This document shows positions 42,089 to 51,421 of a stretch of DNA of 64,000 nt, piece by piece (position 1 is the stretch's first letter; each line of letters opens with the position of its first letter). Both the position numbers and the translations under genes were made by a program. Origin of the DNA: CADCVT01 sp036389155 (lineage in GTDB: Bacteria > Actinomycetota > Thermoleophilia > Solirubrobacterales > Solirubrobacteraceae). Below the pieces are notes generated by a model. The model saw only the letters and a program-made list of their open reading frames with translations, was not told where the DNA came from and ran no database searches. The stretch spans positions 1-64,000 of the forward strand of contig DASVQN010000053.1 of NCBI GenBank assembly GCA_036389155.1, given 5' to 3'.

Positions 42089-42200
42089 TTCGCGGTGTGC
42101 GGCTGTTCCCCAACGCCGGACACCGCGTCCGTCGAGGGCAGGATCGACCCCGCGTGCCCCCGGCTGCACGCGCGGGCGCACGCCGTGGACGGATGTCCTG

Positions 42201-42977
42201 CTACAGCAGGACGGTGCCGCGCGCGACGACCACGACGTCGCCGCCGACCCGCACCCGGTCGCCCTCGACGCTGCACTCGAGCACGCTCGGGCGCCCCATC
42301 TCGACGCCCTGCTCCACGCGCAGGCGGTCGAGGCCGCTCCGCTCGTGCAGGTAGGCCATGAGCGGGCCCGCGGCCGAGCCCGTCGCGGGATCCTCCGAGA
42401 CCCCCGCCGGCTCGAGGTACAGCGACCGCGACCGCGCGCGGTCGCCGGCGACGGCGGCGAGGTACAGCGTGACGGCGTCGTGCTCGGCGAGCAGGGCCTC
42501 GAGCGCCGCGAAGTCGGCGCGCAGCTCGGCGAGCGCCTCGGGGAGGACGGGCACGATCACCTGCGGGACCCCGGTGCTCACCACCTGCGCGGGAAGCGAT
42601 GGATCGGCGTGGGCCGGGTCGACGCCCGCAGCGGCGAGCGCGACCGCGGCGTCGAGCTCCGCGCCGAACGCGACCGGCTCCTGGAGCATCGAGGCGCGCG
42701 CCGTCCGGTCGTCGGCCACCTCGACGTCGATCGGCTGCAGCCCCGCGCGCGTCTGCTGGACGTACGCGGGGGCCGCCTCGCCTCGCGCGAGCGCCACGGC
42801 CACGGCCGTGCCGAGCGAGGGGTGGCCGGCGAAGTCGAGCTCGCCGCGCGTCATCCAGATGCGGCAGCGGTAGTCGGCCGCGGACGACGACTGGACGAAG
42901 GTCGTCTCGCTCAGACGCGTCTCGCGCGCGAACGCCTGCATCGTGTCGTCGCCGACCCCGTCGGCGTCGTGCACCAC
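42201..42977 (-). CDS. PhzF-family isomerase/epimerase-like protein
   Basis: The GTG at 42977 gives 258 aa with PhzF hallmarks: the catalytic Glu in RLSETTFV, the GHPSLGTAVAVAL loop, and the second-half EDPATGSAAGPLMAYL. The family N-terminus continues upstream in frame (LTWLDVFTATPLTGNQLAV corresponds to the usual VDVFTxxPFxGNPLAV). No ATG, GTG or TTG precedes it before the coding region of the upstream gene; an ATT at 43044-43046 is the best non-canonical start. The reaction is unknown, as for most PhzF homologues. Confidence 0.85.
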   Translation of the reverse strand: MVHDADGVGDDTMQAFARETRLSETTFVQSSSAADYRCRIWMTRGELDFAGHPSLGTAVAVALARGEAAPAYVQQTRAGLQPIDVEVADDRTARASMLQEPVAFGAELDAAVALAAAGVDPAHADPSLPAQVVSTGVPQVIVPVLPEALAELRADFAALEALLAEHDAVTLYLAAVAGDRARSRSLYLEPAGVSEDPATGSAAGPLMAYLHERSGLDRLRVEQGVEMGRPSVLECSVEGDRVRVGGDVVVVARGTVLL

Positions 42978-43038
42978 CGCCAGCTGGTTGCCGGTCAGCG
43001 GCGTGGCCGTGAAGACGTCGAGCCAGGTGAGCGGGTGC

Positions 43039-43593
43039 TCAGAAATCGAAGTCGCGAGGCGGGCGCTGCTCGAACCAGAGGCGGTCGTGCTCCGGCGCCT
43101 CCTGGAGGAACTCGGGCGTCTCGTCGAGGACGTCCTCGCCCTCGGGCTCGGGCTCGTCGTCGGCGGGGACGACGTCCGCGGGCAGGCCGCCCTGCGCCTC
43201 CGGCCGCAGGTCCTCGAGGTCCTCGAGGTCCTCGACCGAGTACTGCTGCGTCGGCTGGCTGACCGGTGGGGGCGACTCGTGCGCGGGCTCGGGCTCGAGG
43301 TCGGGCTCCGGGGCGCGCACCGCGCCGTGGTACTCGGTCGGGTCGGGGTCCGCGATCGGCGCGGGCTCGGGATCGGCGGGCAGCGGCTCGGGCTCCGGCG
43401 GCTCCGGCTCCGGCTCAGGGTCGTGGCCCGGCAGCTCGACGTCGGCGGGCACCGTCGCCGAGGCGACGGCGCCAGCGCCGTCGCCCACGGGCCCGAGGGC
43501 CTCGCGCTCCTGCTGCTCCACCTCGGCGGGGTCCGCGCCGCGGCGGCGCTTGAGCTCGAGGTGCTCGCGGATGGCGTCGTCCAGCACTCCCAT
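43039..43593 (-). CDS. Acidic Pro/Glu-rich hypothetical protein
   Basis: The 184-aa protein starts with the conserved actinobacterial segment MGVLDDAIREHLELKRRRG. It continues as a low-complexity region of PEPEPEPPEPEP-type repeats and EDLEDLEDLRPE, and ends in DRLWFEQRPPRDFDF. Largely disordered; no enzyme motif. The start is supported by TAACCT 8 nt upstream. The stop overlaps the N-terminal extension of the PhzF frame, so both may be in one operon. Confidence 0.78.
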   Translation of the reverse strand: MGVLDDAIREHLELKRRRGADPAEVEQQEREALGPVGDGAGAVASATVPADVELPGHDPEPEPEPPEPEPLPADPEPAPIADPDPTEYHGAVRAPEPDLEPEPAHESPPPVSQPTQQYSVEDLEDLEDLRPEAQGGLPADVVPADDEPEPEGEDVLDETPEFLQEAPEHDRLWFEQRPPRDFDF

Positions 43594-43601
43594 CGGCCAG
43601 C

Positions 43602-43607
43602 AGGTTA
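43602..43607 (-). promoter_or_regulatory. -10 element TAACCT, leaderless start
   Basis: TAACCT on the minus strand ends 8 nt before the ATG of the Pro/Glu-rich protein gene. Confidence 0.4.
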
Positions 43608-45521
43608 CCCGGACGGGCGGGCGCCCTGAGGCTCGGCCCGCATCGTCCGGTTCTTGCCGGACCGCTTTCCGGCGTACAGCGCGGCGTCCGCGGCGGCGAT
43701 GAGCGACCCCTGGTCGTGCGCGCTCTCGGGCAGCGCCGCCGCCCCGAAGCTGGCCGTCACGTGCAGCGGCGGGCCGCCCGTCGTCGGGATCGCCAGCGCC
43801 TCGATCCCCTCCCGCACGCGCTCGGCGAGGCCGAACGCGCCCTCGAGGTCCGCCGCCGGGAGGATGACCGCGAGCTCCTCGCCGCCGTAGCGCGCCGGCT
43901 CGTCCACCTCGCGCGACTCGGCCCGCAGCACCCGCGCGACCTCGCGCAGGACGGTGTCCCCGACCTGGTGGCCGTAGGTGTCGTTGACGAGCTTGAAGTT
44001 GTCGACGTCGAGCATCACCAGGCCGACGCCGGTCTCGAAGCGGCGGGCGCGCTCGAGCTCGGAGGCCAGCGCCTCCTGGAAGCGGCGATGGTTCGAGAGG
44101 CCAGTGAGCTCGTCCGTCACCGCCTGGCGCTGGACGGTCTCGTGCAGCTCCACGTTCTCGACCGACACGCCCGCCTGCGCGGCGAGGTAGTGGAAGAGCT
44201 CGCGCTCGCTCGGCGCGAACGGCCGGTCGCGGCGCCACACCGAGACGACGCCCTCGATCTCGTCGCGCGCGCCGCGCAGCGGGTGGCCGAGCGCGCTGCC
44301 GGCGTCGATGGCGACCTCGCGCGGCTGGCCGCTGGCCAGCACCTCGCCCTCGACCTGCGCCACGACCTCGGTGAGCCCGGCGAGATCGCCGCTCGCCGCC
44401 CGCTGCTCCGGGGCGCGGCCGGGGCCCGGCCGGAGCGTCGCGCGGCCCCCGTCCGCGGCGACGCCCTCGACCGTGGTCCGCACCGCAATCTCCAGCAGCG
44501 CGTCGCGGTCGAGGTTCGACGCGAACGCCTCCCCGATCCGGCGCACCTGGTTCTCCAGCCGCGCGCGCTGCTCGCCCAGCTCCTCGAGGCGGCCCTCGAG
44601 CTGCTTGGCCATGCTGTTGAACTCGACGCCGAGCGCCGCGAACTCGTCGTGGCCCTCGATCGGCACCTCCGCGCTGAAGTCGCCGCGGCCGAGGCGGCGG
44701 GCGGCGTCGAGGAAGGTCGTGATCCGCGCCTGAAGGGACCGGGAGACCACCGCCGCGAAGGTGAAGGCGAGGATGAAGAAGCCGGCGAGGAGCGCGGCGG
44801 CGAGCAGGCGCGCCTTGCCGATCGCCTCGTCGGTCTTCGCCTGGCCGGCGAACACCGACACGCGGGTGCGCGCGGAGCCGAAGCCCTGGCGGTCGGCGAA
44901 CGACGCGACGCGGTACTTCGTGCCGGAGACGTCGACCTCGCCGACCGGCAGCGGGAGCGGCCCGCTCGGGACGCCGCGCAGCGTCGCGCCGAGCGTCTGG
45001 TCGCCGCTGCGCACGACGACGTCGAGGCCCGTGATGCGCTTGATGCTGCGCGCGTAGGCGGGTGCCGTGCGATCGGAGAGCTCGAGGCGGTAGCGACGGC
45101 CGCCGCGGTCGACGAGGTCGCGCTCGGCCACCGCGGTGGCCACGGCGGAGCCGGCGTCGACCACCGTCCTGCCGCCCGCGTCCGCGATGCGGACCCGCGC
45201 GAGGCCGAGCTCCTGCAGCAGCGCCTCCGTCCGGCGCGCGGCGGCGGCCTCGTCGCTGGACCGCAGCGCCCGGGCGAGCGCCGGGTCCCCGCCGATCCGG
45301 ACCGCCAGCCGCCCCGCCCGCTCGGCGTCCTCGGCGAACAGGTTCCGGGCCGTCTGCTGGCGCGCGGCGATGCGCGCGTCGGCCTTCCCGCGCTCGTTGT
45401 CGGACAGCAGCCGGAAGAGCACGAACGCCATCGAGACCATCGGCAGGATCACGATGGCGACGAAGAAGAGGGTCAGGCGGTTGCGAAAGCTCACGCTCTT
45501 TGGCGCTGCGGGGGGGTCCAC
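43605..45521 (-). CDS. Membrane-bound diguanylate cyclase (HAMP-GAF-GGDEF)
   Basis: The 638-aa sensor synthesises c-di-GMP. There is a TM helix near residues 18-38, an extracytoplasmic sensing region to about 240, and a second TM helix (LLAAALLAGFFILAFTFAAVV). A HAMP domain (RLGRGDFSAEVPIEGHDEFAAL) follows, then a GAF-like domain (EVAIDAGSALGHPLRG ... YLAAQAGVSVENVEL). The GGDEF domain has the GGEEL active-site loop and a product-inhibition I-site (REVD five residues before it). GTG start. It diverges from the tRNA-Ala. Confidence 0.9.
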   Translation of the reverse strand: MDPPAAPKSVSFRNRLTLFFVAIVILPMVSMAFVLFRLLSDNERGKADARIAARQQTARNLFAEDAERAGRLAVRIGGDPALARALRSSDEAAAARRTEALLQELGLARVRIADAGGRTVVDAGSAVATAVAERDLVDRGGRRYRLELSDRTAPAYARSIKRITGLDVVVRSGDQTLGATLRGVPSGPLPLPVGEVDVSGTKYRVASFADRQGFGSARTRVSVFAGQAKTDEAIGKARLLAAALLAGFFILAFTFAAVVSRSLQARITTFLDAARRLGRGDFSAEVPIEGHDEFAALGVEFNSMAKQLEGRLEELGEQRARLENQVRRIGEAFASNLDRDALLEIAVRTTVEGVAADGGRATLRPGPGRAPEQRAASGDLAGLTEVVAQVEGEVLASGQPREVAIDAGSALGHPLRGARDEIEGVVSVWRRDRPFAPSERELFHYLAAQAGVSVENVELHETVQRQAVTDELTGLSNHRRFQEALASELERARRFETGVGLVMLDVDNFKLVNDTYGHQVGDTVLREVARVLRAESREVDEPARYGGEELAVILPAADLEGAFGLAERVREGIEALAIPTTGGPPLHVTASFGAAALPESAHDQGSLIAAADAALYAGKRSGKNRTMRAEPQGARPSG

Positions 45522-45554
45522 TGAGCGTATTGCCCGGTCTGGCTAGACTTTGGA

Positions 45555-45578
45555 CGCCCAGGACGAATGTCCTGGGCG
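45555..45578. other. 10-bp hairpin directly upstream of tRNA-Ala(CGC)
   Basis: CGCCCAGGAC-GAAT-GTCCTGGGCG is a perfect stem-loop ending 3 nt before the mature tRNA 5' end. It lies between the diguanylate cyclase promoter region and the tRNA. It may aid tRNA 5' processing. Confidence 0.5.
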
Positions 45579-45581
45579 CGC

Positions 45582-45654
45582 GGGGCTATAGCTCAGTTGG
45601 GAGAGCGCCTGGATCGCACCCAGGAGGTCGTCGGTTCGAGTCCGACTAGCTCCA
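45582..45654 (+). tRNA. tRNA-Ala (CGC)
   Basis: Canonical cloverleaf: acceptor GGGGCTA/TAGCTCC including the G3-U70 alanine identity pair, D-arm GCTC-AGTTGGGA-GAGC, anticodon stem CCTGG/CCAGG with loop ATCGCAC (anticodon CGC, reading GCG), T-arm GTCGG-TTCGAGT-CCGAC and discriminator A. CCA is not encoded. A possible -10 box TAGACT lies at 45544-45549. Confidence 0.95.
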
Positions 45655-45704
45655 TCTCCGCGGCGGCGCCCGCTCCGAGCGCCGCCGCTCCTCTCGCTCT
45701 CGTC

Positions 45705-48700
45705 CTATCTGCGGATGCGCACGACGCCGGTGCGCGTCACCTGCGGCGTCGCGTCCGTCTGGACCGCGCGGGCCGTCAGGGCGAACCCGCGCGCGCGGCG
45801 CAGCCGGCGGCTCGCCGACCGGCTGAGCTTCACCTTGAACACCTTGCGGACCGTCGTGCCGAAGTCGACCGTCCGCGAGCCGATCGTGCGGATGGGCAGC
45901 CGGTACCTGCGCTGGATCGCGCGGGGCACGCGCAGGTCGATCCGCACGCGGCATCCGACGTCGCACGCGACGTAGGTCACCAGCCCACGGCGGCGGAGGG
46001 TGCCCAGCTTCTGGCGTGGCGTGAACACCGCGGTCAGCAGGCGCCGCACCAGCCCGGGCCTGGTGCCGGGGCCGGGTCCGCCACCGCCCGGGCCGCCGCC
46101 CGGCGGCCCGCTCGGCGCCCCCTCGGTCCGCGGGGCGGGCGCATTGAAGCTCGGCTTGTGCGGCGCGCCCAGGAACTCGAAGACGTCGCGCATGAGCGTG
46201 TTGCGGTCGGCCTCCGCGGAGAGCCGCTCGAACCCGAAGCCGGTGTAGACGGTGTCCGGCGTCGTGACGATCGGCGTCTCGATGAAGGGCGCCGACTGCG
46301 CGCGCTCCCACCCGGTGACCTGGGACTGTCCGGCAGGACCGGCGGGGCCGGGCGGGCCGGGCGTCGTCCAGCCGCCGAGGCCGCTCTCGAACGACGGGTC
46401 CGGCGAGGCCAGCGGGTCGTCGTTCTCGTCCAGCATCCGCGCGTCGTCCACCCACGCGCCGAGCCCCTGGGCGGCCGGGTCCGAGGCGACGGAGATCGAG
46501 ATCTCGACGTTCTTGTTCAGGTAGGCGGCCGGGATCGGGAGCGACCAGTTCTGCCAGCCGCCCGAGTTGCCGGTCGCCGCGTTCCACTCGCCGCTCGTCC
46601 CCGTCGGCGTGCAGTCGTCGCCGTTGTCGATGATCGTCTGGTAGTGCGCCAGGAACGGGTGGATGCTCTGCCAGTTCGATCCGTCGCCGGTCGTCGGGCA
46701 CGAGAGGCCCACGTCCTGGCTCGTGTGGCCGTTGTCGTCGGCCAGCGTGGTCCAGTCGTCCTGGCCGACCGTGTGGATCTCGACGAAGATGTAGTCGTAG
46801 TCGCTCTCGGTGTCGAACGACGTCCAGAAGTCGAACGTCGCGGACGACTGGCCGGTCAGGTCGAACGGCTTGAGCAGGCGCTTGTACGCCGCGTCGTCCG
46901 TGCCGGCCGACACGAACCAGTCGCCGGTGTGCGGGTCGAACGGCGACGCGAACGGGCGCACCCAGGCACCCATCGCCTTGGAGCCCGCGAACGTCGGGAA
47001 GCGCTCGGGGTCGAGCACCGACGAGGTCACCAGCAGCGTCCCCGTCTCGTAGTCGTCGTCCGTCGAGTTCTCCGGCGTCCCCTCGAAGTCGTCGAACGGC
47101 GCCACGGTGCCGGAGACGGCGAACGGGATCCCGTCGGCGTCCTCACCGCCGCCGGTCGGCCGGCGATAGGCGCCGAGCCAGTACTGGAGGAAGTCGTCCT
47201 GCGAGATGATGCAGGTCGGGTTCGCGTCCTGGCAGTAGGTGTGCTCCTCCTCCTGGAACGGGTTGTACGAGTAGCCCTCCGCGAACGGCCGGCCGGCGTT
47301 GCGCCCGGTGAAGAACAGCTTCCCGCCGTCGTTGAGGAAGTCGCGGACGGCGTTCTGCGTGACCACCGCGCTCTTGGTCATCCCGGAGCCGCCGGGCGCG
47401 TCGGCCTCGCGCGGGACGTAGTCGTCACCGGTCTCCCACACGACGTGCGAGTAGTGCGACAGGATCCCGAGCGCGTGCGGCGCGCGGCGCGCGTGCGCGT
47501 CGACGTCGTAGACGTCGTACTGCACGCCCGCGGCGTCGAGCGCCGCCCGATACGTCTGCAGGTGGGTCGGACCGCCGAGCGGAGCCGGGTTGGGCTGCTT
47601 GCCCGACCAGTCCTCGTTGACGAGCAGGAGGACCGGGTTGGTCGTCTCCGACACCGCCGCGTACGTGAAGTGGGCGGAGTCCTTGCCGCCGGCGGTGAAC
47701 CACGCCTCCACGGAGTCGCCGGGCTCGGTGCCGACGACGAAGCCGCGGACGCGGTGGTAGTAGACGCCCTCCTCGGTGTAGTAGCGCTTGCCGCCGCGGT
47801 ACTCGGCGGTCGGGACGATCTGCGTCGGGCCGCCGTTGACCTTGAAGCGCAGGTCCACGTCGCCCAGCTTGCGCTTGACCATCGCGCCGACGGCCTGCGG
47901 GTCGCCGTAGGACTCCGCGAACGCGTCGACGACGAAGTCGTCCGCGCGGTTGTCCAGGTGCGAGTCGGGCTCGGACGGATCGTCCGCCGACTCGGCGAGG
48001 TCGAGCGCGAACGGCAGATGGCGCCGGAACTCCTGCTGGACCTGCAGCGGGGAGTCGGGGTACTCGAACCCGGTGACGCTGGTGTCCTCGGCCGAGGTGC
48101 CCTCCGGCGTGAACGAGAGGGTCCCCTGGTTGTTGTACGCCCAGTCGGTGAAGTCGCCGTTCGTGATGTAGAGGCCGGCCGACAGCTCCGGGAGGAAGCC
48201 CTCGATCCCCGGCTTGAACGGATCGCCCGCGAGCGCCGTGAAGATCTCGTGATCGGCGGTCGGCGTGTCCTGCTGGAAGCCCTGGGGGTACAGCAGCAGC
48301 TCGGCCGCGGTGTGGTCGTTCTTCTGGAAGACCGGATGGATCTCGGCGAACAGCGCCTCCATCGCCTTCGTCTCCGGCTCGGACGCCGCGCTCGGGCCGC
48401 GGTAGGTCTCCACCTCGGGCGAGGACGAGGAGCCCTCGTTGTCGAGGCCCCAGTGGCCGGCGAAGTTGCGGTTCGGGTCGACGCCGTCGCCGAGGCCGAT
48501 GACGCCGTCGTTGTTGTTGTCGCGCAGGTTCTTGCGCCACAGGCGGTTGCCCGGCGTGAACGTGAACTCGTAGCCGTCGGGGTTGTTGACGCACACGAAC
48601 CACAGCTCGCGCGTGTCGACGAGGTGCGTCACCTGGATCCCGGCGCTCGTGCCCTTGCCGTAGTTGCTCACGAAGTACTCGAGCGTGCGCCGGCACGTCT

Positions 48701-49244
48701 CGCCGGCGAGCCACTCGCGAGCGTGCTGCATGGCGTTGTAGAGGACGGCCGGGCGCCCGGCGATGTCGCCGCCGGTCGCGTCCTTGGTGACCTGCAGGGC
48801 GACGATGTCGCGCCCTCCGTACGTCGTGCCCACGACGCGCCTCGCCACCAGGCCCGGGTTGTCGGCCACGAGCCGGTCGTACTGCTCGGTGTACTGCTCC
48901 TTGTCGTCGTCGGGGACCGCGTCGTACTTCGTCCACACCGTGTACGGGGAGTCGTCCGCGCCGTCGGTCGGGGCCCCCGCACGGCGGGTCGCGGTGCGGT
49001 TGTGCGTCAGCCGCTTCGCGTCGAGCTTCGCGCCGCCCACCTGGGCGGGGGTCCCGACGACGTCGATCGTGCCGGCGTCGAGGTCGCGGCCCTCGCTGAG
49101 GTCGAACCCGCGCTCGGCGAGGATCTTGAGGTTCGCGGGCGTCGCCTTGACGCGGTACGCGTCCAGCGCGGCTCCCTGTGCCGCCGCAGGCGCGGCGAGA
49201 CCGATGATGACTGCAAGTACGACTGCCCCAGCGCGACCCGACAC
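45705..49244 (-). CDS. Large secreted M14-family zinc carboxypeptidase
   Basis: The product has 1179 aa with a signal peptide (AVVLAVIIGLAAPAAAQGAA). Zinc ligands are His174 and Glu177 in MQHAREW and the His of KNDHTAAELLLYPQG; the catalytic Glu is in LSFTPEG. PDGYEF, DPNRNF and the SPEVETYRG loop confirm M14. Beyond the roughly 400-residue peptidase domain come beta-sandwich and immune-inhibitor-A-like regions (VLLLVNEDWSGKQPN; FDFWTSFDTESDYDYIFVEIH), a Gly/Pro linker and a basic C-terminal beta domain. GTG start after AGGGAGGGG; TAGTGT (49273-49278) is the likely -10. Confidence 0.9.
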   Translation of the reverse strand: MSGRAGAVVLAVIIGLAAPAAAQGAALDAYRVKATPANLKILAERGFDLSEGRDLDAGTIDVVGTPAQVGGAKLDAKRLTHNRTATRRAGAPTDGADDSPYTVWTKYDAVPDDDKEQYTEQYDRLVADNPGLVARRVVGTTYGGRDIVALQVTKDATGGDIAGRPAVLYNAMQHAREWLAGETCRRTLEYFVSNYGKGTSAGIQVTHLVDTRELWFVCVNNPDGYEFTFTPGNRLWRKNLRDNNNDGVIGLGDGVDPNRNFAGHWGLDNEGSSSSPEVETYRGPSAASEPETKAMEALFAEIHPVFQKNDHTAAELLLYPQGFQQDTPTADHEIFTALAGDPFKPGIEGFLPELSAGLYITNGDFTDWAYNNQGTLSFTPEGTSAEDTSVTGFEYPDSPLQVQQEFRRHLPFALDLAESADDPSEPDSHLDNRADDFVVDAFAESYGDPQAVGAMVKRKLGDVDLRFKVNGGPTQIVPTAEYRGGKRYYTEEGVYYHRVRGFVVGTEPGDSVEAWFTAGGKDSAHFTYAAVSETTNPVLLLVNEDWSGKQPNPAPLGGPTHLQTYRAALDAAGVQYDVYDVDAHARRAPHALGILSHYSHVVWETGDDYVPREADAPGGSGMTKSAVVTQNAVRDFLNDGGKLFFTGRNAGRPFAEGYSYNPFQEEEHTYCQDANPTCIISQDDFLQYWLGAYRRPTGGGEDADGIPFAVSGTVAPFDDFEGTPENSTDDDYETGTLLVTSSVLDPERFPTFAGSKAMGAWVRPFASPFDPHTGDWFVSAGTDDAAYKRLLKPFDLTGQSSATFDFWTSFDTESDYDYIFVEIHTVGQDDWTTLADDNGHTSQDVGLSCPTTGDGSNWQSIHPFLAHYQTIIDNGDDCTPTGTSGEWNAATGNSGGWQNWSLPIPAAYLNKNVEISISVASDPAAQGLGAWVDDARMLDENDDPLASPDPSFESGLGGWTTPGPPGPAGPAGQSQVTGWERAQSAPFIETPIVTTPDTVYTGFGFERLSAEADRNTLMRDVFEFLGAPHKPSFNAPAPRTEGAPSGPPGGGPGGGGPGPGTRPGLVRRLLTAVFTPRQKLGTLRRRGLVTYVACDVGCRVRIDLRVPRAIQRRYRLPIRTIGSRTVDFGTTVRKVFKVKLSRSASRRLRRARGFALTARAVQTDATPQVTRTGVVRIRR

Positions 49245-49456
49245 GGACCCCTCCCTCGGCGACTGCGGCGGGACACTAGCTCCCCTGAGCGCGCGGCGCC
49301 ACCCCCGGCGCGCAATGTCGTCCGCGGCCTCGCGCCAAGTCCGGCGCGCCGCGCTTTCGCCGCTGGGCGCCGCGAATCGCGCGGTGGGGCAGCGCGCCTG
49401 CCGCGCTTCCCACGGTCCGCTTGCCGGGACCGCGCGAACCGCGGAGAGTCGTGCTC

Positions 49457-49927
49457 ATGGGACGATTCGACATCAGCCAGGAAGTGGCCGACGAGTACCG
49501 GACGAAGTTCCGCGACTCGGTGCAGGAGCACGTGGACGAGGAGGTGCTGGCCGTCGGCACGTTCCGCGCCACCGGCTCCGGCCCGAAGTACGCGATCAGC
49601 AGGTCGCAGGCGGGTGCGCTGGTCTACGGCGCCGCGACGCTGATCGGCCGCAAGCGGGCGGGCGGGCTTCCGTCGCAGTTCCTCCTGGCGGTGACCCCGA
49701 CGAAGCTCCACGCCTTCAAGTACAAGCAGCGCGCGAAGGGCGTCGCGGTCAGGGAGGAGGTCGGGGCGTGGGACCGGGCCGGGCTCGAGGTGCACACCGA
49801 GCGCCTGAGCACCACGACGCGGGTGCGGCTCGAGTGGACCCCGGACGGCGACAAGATCGTCTGCGACCAGGAGGGTCTCGGCGACAACCCGTGGGCCGAC
49901 GAGGTCGTGAGCGTGCTGCGCGGCTGA
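49457..49927 (+). CDS. Small PH-like hypothetical protein
   Basis: The 156-aa protein has a mixed alpha/beta pattern: a helical N-terminus (DISQEVADEYRTKFRDSVQEHV), GTFRATGSG, LLAVTPTKLHAFKYKQR, WDRAGLEVHTERLST and a final IVCDQEGLGDNPWADEVVSVLRG. It is reminiscent of bacterial PH-like domains that report ligand or lipid binding. The ATG at 49457 is preferred over an extension beginning at 49421. The 212-bp gap before it shows no gene, only GC-rich sequence. Confidence 0.7.
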   Translation: MGRFDISQEVADEYRTKFRDSVQEHVDEEVLAVGTFRATGSGPKYAISRSQAGALVYGAATLIGRKRAGGLPSQFLLAVTPTKLHAFKYKQRAKGVAVREEVGAWDRAGLEVHTERLSTTTRVRLEWTPDGDKIVCDQEGLGDNPWADEVVSVLRG

Positions 49928-49972
49928 GAGCGGGCCCGCGAGCGCGTGCCCTCCGCGTGAGAGGGTGGGCGC

Positions 49973-51418
49973 ATGGCGGCGCTGGACGACGACGCGGCGC
50001 GGCTCCGCGAGCTGGGCTACGAGCAGGAGCTGCGCCGCCGGCTCGGCGGCCTCGACAACGTCGCGATGGGCTTCGCGACGATCTCGCCGGTCGTCGGCCT
50101 GTACGCGGTCGCGCTGGTCGGCACGACGCTCGCCGGGCCGGCGTGGCTGTGGGTGCTCCCGGTCGCGCTGGCCGGCCAGTGCCTGCTGCTCGCCGTCTAC
50201 TCGGAGCTCGCCGCCGAGTTCCCGGTCACCGGCGGCCCGTACCAGTGGACGCGCCGGCTGGCGGGAACGACGTACGGCTGGTTCACCGGCTGGGTCGCGA
50301 TGTGCGCGTACGCCGCGGCGAACACGACGATCGCCTACCTCGGCGCCCCGTGGCTGCTCACGCTGCTCGGCGTCGACCCGCGCCCGGGGGCGGTCGTGCT
50401 GGCCGGGGTCGCGCTCGTCGTCGTGTCGGCGGTCGCGGGCATGCGCGGGATCGAGGTCCTCAAGCGCGTCGTGCAGGCGGGCATCACCGCCGAGGCGGCC
50501 GCGCTCGCCGGCATCGGCCTCGTCCTGCTGCTCGCCTTCCGCGAGCAGGACCTGTCGCTGCTCACCCAGACCCTCGGCGCGGAGGCGTCGAGCGGCGGAT
50601 CGACGGCCGGCGCGCTGCTCGCGGCGCTGGCGGTCGGCGGCTGGGTGTTCGTCGGGTTCGACGCGTGCGTCGCCGCGGCCGAGGAGACGCGGCAGGCCGC
50701 GCGGCACGTGCCGCGCGCGATCTGGTTCGCCGTGCTCAGCGTGGCCGTGCTCGTGATGCTCAACGCGGTCGCGGCGACGCTCGCCCACCCGGACCCGGCC
50801 GCGGTCGTCGCGGGGCGCGACGCCGACCCGGTCACGACGGCCGTCGTCGCCTCCTTCGGCGACTGGTCGGCGAAGCCGTTCGCGGCGCTGGTGCTGGTCG
50901 CGTTCGTCGCCTGCGGCAGCGCCGCGCAGGGGCTGACCGCGCGCACGATCTACTCGATCGCCCGCGACGGCGTGCTGCCGGCGTCGCGGGTGCTCCGCCG
51001 GGTGGACGCGGGAGGGACCCCGCGGGCGGCGTCGATCCTGACCGCCGTCATAGCGAGCGCCGGGCTGCTCCTCGGGCTGGAGTCCACGGCGATCGGCAGC
51101 CTCATCGTCTTCGGGACCGCAGCGATCTACGTCGCGTTCCTCCTGGTCGCGGGCGCCGCGCTGCTCGCGCGCGTGCGCGGCACGTGGAGGCCCGCCGGCC
51201 CGGTGCAGCTCGGCCGCGCGGGGCTCGTCCTCAACGCGCTCGCGGTCGCGTGGCTCGCCTTCGAGACGGTCAACATCGCCTGGCCGCGGGCGTCGATCGC
51301 CCCGCCGGGCGCCCCGCTCTACCAGGTGTGGGCCGCGCCGATCGTGCTCGCGCTCATCGGGGCGACGGGCCTCGCGTACCTCCTCGTCGCCCGCCCCCAG
51401 CGGCGCGCGGAGGACTAG
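49973..51418 (+). CDS. APC-superfamily amino acid permease
   Basis: The 481-aa, roughly 12-helix transporter is of the amino acid/choline transporter branch. The first-helix motif GFATISPVVGLYAVALVG (unwound substrate-binding region) and VTGGPYQWTRRLAGTTYGWFTGW are typical, with SIARDGVLPASRVLRRV in the loop after TM8. It probably imports amino acids or polyamines with protons. ATG start with GAGAGGGTGG upstream. The M28 peptidase gene follows after 3 nt, suggesting peptide hydrolysis coupled to amino-acid uptake. Confidence 0.9.
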   Translation: MAALDDDAARLRELGYEQELRRRLGGLDNVAMGFATISPVVGLYAVALVGTTLAGPAWLWVLPVALAGQCLLLAVYSELAAEFPVTGGPYQWTRRLAGTTYGWFTGWVAMCAYAAANTTIAYLGAPWLLTLLGVDPRPGAVVLAGVALVVVSAVAGMRGIEVLKRVVQAGITAEAAALAGIGLVLLLAFREQDLSLLTQTLGAEASSGGSTAGALLAALAVGGWVFVGFDACVAAAEETRQAARHVPRAIWFAVLSVAVLVMLNAVAATLAHPDPAAVVAGRDADPVTTAVVASFGDWSAKPFAALVLVAFVACGSAAQGLTARTIYSIARDGVLPASRVLRRVDAGGTPRAASILTAVIASAGLLLGLESTAIGSLIVFGTAAIYVAFLLVAGAALLARVRGTWRPAGPVQLGRAGLVLNALAVAWLAFETVNIAWPRASIAPPGAPLYQVWAAPIVLALIGATGLAYLLVARPQRRAED

Positions 51419-51421
51419 GCG

